Part shown: positions 61,450-64,000 of the stretch, in pieces | Layout: each line of letters starts with the position of its first letter | How positions within the stretch are numbered: position 1 is the stretch's first letter | NCBI RefSeq assembly: GCF_900107745.1 | Contig: NZ_FNRO01000002.1 | Coordinates: 62,001-126,000, forward strand | DNA: 64,000 nt | Direction: 5' to 3' | DNA from: Variovorax sp. YR216 | GTDB taxonomy: Bacteria; Pseudomonadota; Gammaproteobacteria; Burkholderiales; Burkholderiaceae_C | Notes under the pieces: generated by a model | What the model saw: only the letters and a program-made list of their open reading frames with translations | What the model was told of the DNA's origin: nothing | Database searches by the model: none | Translations under genes and position numbers: made by a program

Positions 61450-62379
61450 TCAGGCCAGCCGACCGAGCAGAAGGTACTCCATGAGCGCCTTCTGCACGTG
61501 CATCCGGTTCTCGGCCTCGTCCCAGACCACCGACTGCGGGCCGTCGATGACCTCGGCTTCCACTTCCTCGCCGCGGTGCGCGGGCAGGCAGTGCATGAAG
61601 AGGGCGTCCGGCTGCGCGACGCGCATCATCTCGGTGTCGACGCGCCATTCGGCGAAGGCGGCGCGGCGGGCCTCGTTCTCGGCTTCGTAGCCCATGCTGG
61701 TCCACACGTCGGTGGTGACCAGATCGGCGCCGCGGCAGGCTTCCATCGGGTCCTTGAACACCTTGTAGCTGTCGCTGGAGCGGATGCCGGCGATCGACTG
61801 GTCGACCTCGTAGCCGCTGGGCGTGCTCACGTGAACGGTGAAGCCGAGGATCTCGCTCGCCTGCAGCCAGGTGTTGGCCATGTTGTTGCCGTCGCCGACC
61901 CACGCGACCGTCTTGCCGGCGATCGAGCCGCGATGCTCGATGTAGGTGAAGATGTCCGCCAGGATCTGGCAGGGGTGGAACTCGTTGGTCAGGCCGTTGA
62001 TCACCGGCACGCGCGAGTGCGCGGCAAAGCCTTCGATCTTGGTCTGCTCGAAGGTCCGGATCATCACGAGGTCGACCATGCGGCTGATGACCTTGGCGCT
62101 GTCCTCGATCGGCTCGGCGCGCCCGAGCTGGCTGTCGCCGGTGGTGAGGTGCACCACGCTGCCACCGAGCTGGTACATGCCCGCCTCGAAACTCACGCGC
62201 GTACGGGTCGAGGCTTTCTCGAAGATCATGGCCAGCGTCCGGTCGACCAGCGGCTGGTGCTTCTCGTAGGCCTTGAACTTCTTCTTGATCAGCGCGGCGC
62301 GCGTGAGCAGGTAAGCGTATTCGTCCGCAGTGAGGTCCGAGAACTGCAGGTAGTGCTTGATGGCAGGCGTCTGACTCAT
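61450..62379 (-). CDS. argF: Ornithine carbamoyltransferase
   Basis: ArgF forms citrulline from ornithine and carbamoyl phosphate. Family motifs are all present: EKASTRTRVSFE (carbamoyl-phosphate loop), NEFHPCQILAD and MHCLPAHRGEEV. The protein is 309 residues from the ATG at 62379. The ATG overlaps the argD stop by four bases, so argD and argF are translated together. Confidence 0.96.
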   Translation of the reverse strand: MSQTPAIKHYLQFSDLTADEYAYLLTRAALIKKKFKAYEKHQPLVDRTLAMIFEKASTRTRVSFEAGMYQLGGSVVHLTTGDSQLGRAEPIEDSAKVISRMVDLVMIRTFEQTKIEGFAAHSRVPVINGLTNEFHPCQILADIFTYIEHRGSIAGKTVAWVGDGNNMANTWLQASEILGFTVHVSTPSGYEVDQSIAGIRSSDSYKVFKDPMEACRGADLVTTDVWTSMGYEAENEARRAAFAEWRVDTEMMRVAQPDALFMHCLPAHRGEEVEAEVIDGPQSVVWDEAENRMHVQKALMEYLLLGRLA

Positions 62380-63581
62380 GGTTGAGGTTCCGCGAGGAAG
62401 GCTTTCACGATCGGGGCGAGGATCGCCACGATTTCGTCCGCTTCGGCGATGCTCAGGATCAATGGTGGCACGAGTCGGATCACGCTGTCGGCCGTCACGC
62501 TCAGCAAGAGGCCGGCTTCGCAGGCGCGGTTGAGGATGACGCCGCACGGCCGATCGAGCTCGATGCCGAGCATCAGGCCCTGGCCGCGGACTTCCTTCAC
62601 GCCGGATACGCCCCCGAGTTCGCGTTCCAGTGCCGCCTTCAGGTGGGCGCCGACGTTCGCGGCGTTCTCGAGCAGCTTCTGCTCCTCCATGATCCGGATC
62701 GTCTCGATGCCGGCGCGCATGGCAAGCGGGTTGCCGCCGAAAGTCGTGCCGTGGTTGCCCGGGCCGAAGATGTGGGCTGCACGCGGACCCGCGACCACCG
62801 CGCCGACCGGAACCCCCGAGCCGAGTCCCTTGGCCAGCGGCATCACGTCCGGCTTGATGCCGGCCCACTGGTGCGCGAACCACTTGCCGGTGCGGCCCAT
62901 TCCGCACTGCACCTCGTCGATCATCATGAGCCAGTCGCGCTCGTCGCAGAGCTGGCGCACCTGGCGCAGGTATTCCCAGCGCATGGGGTGGATGCCGCCT
63001 TCGCCCTGGATGGTCTCGAAGAACACCGCGACCACGTTCGGGTTGCCTTCCGTGGCCTTCTTCAGCGCGTCGATGTCGTTGAGCGGCACACGGATGAAGC
63101 CCTCGACCAGCGGCTCGAAGCCCTTCTGCACCTTGGGATTGCCGGTGGCCGACAGCGTGGCGATGCTGCGGCCGTGGAAGGCTGCCTCGTAGACCACGAT
63201 CTCGGGCCGCTCGATGCCCTTGTCATGGCCGAACTTGCGCGCGAGCTTGAGGGCCGCCTCGTTGGCCTCCAGGCCGGTCGAGCAGAAGAAGGCGTTGGTC
63301 AGGCCGGCGAGCTCGGTGAGCTTGGCCGCGAGCGTTTCCTGGCCGGGGACGTAGTAGTAGTTGGAGCTGTGGATCAGCTTGGAAATCTGGTCCTGCAGCG
63401 CGGGCACCAACTCGGGGTGGTTGTGGCCCAGCGTGTTGACGGCGATGCCGCCCAGGCCGTCGAGGTACGCGCGGCCTTCGGTGTCCCAGACTCGGCAGCC
63501 CTGGCCGTGCGACATCGCGATCGGCAGGCGGCCATAGGTGTTCATGACATGGGGCGAAGAGGGGGCGGCGGTGGCGCTCAT
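62376..63581 (-). CDS. argD: Acetylornithine aminotransferase
   Basis: ArgD is a PLP-dependent class III aminotransferase of arginine synthesis. The PLP lysine is Lys251 in VMPLAKGLGSGVP, with STGLEANEAALKLAR and MIDEVQCGMGRTGKWFAHQ upstream. It is 401 residues, full length. The stop overlaps argF. Some class III members also accept succinyldiaminopimelate, but the linkage to argF supports the arginine role. It is divergent from the DUF3579 gene. Confidence 0.94.
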   Translation of the reverse strand: MSATAAPSSPHVMNTYGRLPIAMSHGQGCRVWDTEGRAYLDGLGGIAVNTLGHNHPELVPALQDQISKLIHSSNYYYVPGQETLAAKLTELAGLTNAFFCSTGLEANEAALKLARKFGHDKGIERPEIVVYEAAFHGRSIATLSATGNPKVQKGFEPLVEGFIRVPLNDIDALKKATEGNPNVVAVFFETIQGEGGIHPMRWEYLRQVRQLCDERDWLMMIDEVQCGMGRTGKWFAHQWAGIKPDVMPLAKGLGSGVPVGAVVAGPRAAHIFGPGNHGTTFGGNPLAMRAGIETIRIMEEQKLLENAANVGAHLKAALERELGGVSGVKEVRGQGLMLGIELDRPCGVILNRACEAGLLLSVTADSVIRLVPPLILSIAEADEIVAILAPIVKAFLAEPQP

Positions 63582-63692
63582 GCGTATCTCCGGAAAAGGG
63601 AAGGCGGATTCTAGGCGTCCGTTTTGAAGCCTTCATTGAGGATTGCGCATCACACCAATGCCCCTGCATATGTCGCGCGCGGGACCCCCGGA

Positions 63693-63698
63693 TAGAAT
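63693..63698 (+). promoter_or_regulatory. Possible -10 box for the DUF3579 gene
   Basis: TAGAAT lies 50 bases before the gene start in the 167-base divergent gap with argD. No strong -35 is visible. The same hexamer occurs before mdh and in the mucD-lepA gap. Confidence 0.3.
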
Positions 63699-63748
63699 CG
63701 GTTGTGCGGCGCAGCACGAGCCCGTGCATTCATCCCGCCAACCGACCG

Positions 63749-64000
63749 ATGGTCTCTCCCAACGCCAAAGAAATCTTCATTCAGGGCATCACCCACGATG
63801 GCCGGACCTTTCGCCCGAGCGACTGGGCCGAGCGGCTGGCCGGCGTGATGTGTTCGTTCCGCCCGGGTGGACCGCAGCCGGGGAGCCACCTGAGCTATTC
63901 GCCCTGGTGCATTCCCACGGTGATCAATGGCGTCAAGTGTGTGGTCGTGAATCGCCAACTCCGCGACGCGGAGCCGATGGCCTGGGATTTCTGCGTCAAC
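63749..64000 (+). CDS. DUF3579 protein (cut by the window end)
   Basis: The first 84 codons read MVSPNAKEIFIQGITHDGRT, then an RPSDWAERLAGVMCSF stretch, PWCIPTVINGVKCVVV and EPMAWDFCVN, which matches the DUF3579 family. These proteins are about 100 residues long, so only the last part is missing. DUF3579 is a common neighbour of argD/argF in Burkholderiales. Function unknown. Confidence 0.85.
   Translation, partial: MVSPNAKEIFIQGITHDGRTFRPSDWAERLAGVMCSFRPGGPQPGSHLSYSPWCIPTVINGVKCVVVNRQLRDAEPMAWDFCVN

Overview
The window looks like an ordinary, GC-rich chromosomal segment of a betaproteobacterium of the order Burkholderiales, most likely family Comamonadaceae (Variovorax/Acidovorax-like). This is an inference from gene order (plsX-fab-rpoE-muc-lepA-rnc-era; leuCDB-asd-fimV-truA-trpFBA-accD; sdhCDAB-sdhE-gltA with a GntR gene and mdh alongside), from protein character and from a Bug-type solute receptor. 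I see no rRNA, tRNA, insertion sequence, prophage or CRISPR array. Almost every base is coding, with many 4-base stop/start overlaps.

Layout. (1) 1-5.5 kb, + strand: fatty-acid synthesis (plsX, fabH, fabD, fabG, acpP, fabF). (2) 5.5-9.9 kb, +: a small YgfX-like membrane protein coupled to the sigma-E envelope-stress operon rpoE-rseA-rseB-mucD. (3) 9.9-10.4 kb: the only gap over 300 bases. It holds two good terminators, a sigma-E-like promoter, a palindrome, an 11-base tandem repeat resembling DnaA boxes, and several hairpins, so it is a candidate small-RNA locus. (4) 10.4-18.3 kb, +: lepA, lepB, a DUF4845 protein, rnc, era, recO, pdxJ, acpS, nagZ, mostly translationally coupled. (5) 18.3-22.4 kb, -: lysS followed by a coupled Hsp70-like gene and a YgjP-type metalloprotease; a LON-domain protein; then yggT on +. 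(6) 23.1-36.0 kb, -: a LysR gene, leuCDB, asd, fimV, truA, trpF, trpB, trpA, accD. (7) 36.1-52.5 kb: a tricarboxylic-acid-cycle district. sdhCDAB, sdhE and gltA lie on -, under a HutC-type GntR gene. mdh, a trans-aconitate methyltransferase-like gene, a CitE-like lyase, an MliC-like secreted protein and acnB lie on +. An MmyB-type XRE regulator is divergent from acnA. (8) 52.6-55.1 kb: a Fur-boxed feoA-feoB-Cys-rich protein operon. (9) 55.1-61.4 kb: accessory genes, namely a flavin monooxygenase, a SUKH/ankyrin protein, a KynB-like hydrolase, a DUF2817 peptidase-like protein, a Bug receptor and a divergent LysR. (10) 61.4-64 kb: argF and argD on -, and the start of a DUF3579 gene on +, cut by the window end.

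How the genes fit together: sections 1, 4 and 6 supply lipid, translation, cell-wall recycling and amino-acid biosynthesis functions. Section 2 monitors the envelope. Section 7 gathers citrate synthase, two aconitases, succinate dehydrogenase with its flavinylation factor, and malate dehydrogenase, plus enzymes plausibly dealing with side products of the cycle. No large novel system is evident. The most useful leads are the mucD-lepA intergenic locus, a dispersed palindromic intergenic repeat (23.03 and 41.63 kb), the lysS-Hsp70-metalloprotease operon, the SUKH-ankyrin protein and the MliC-like protein.
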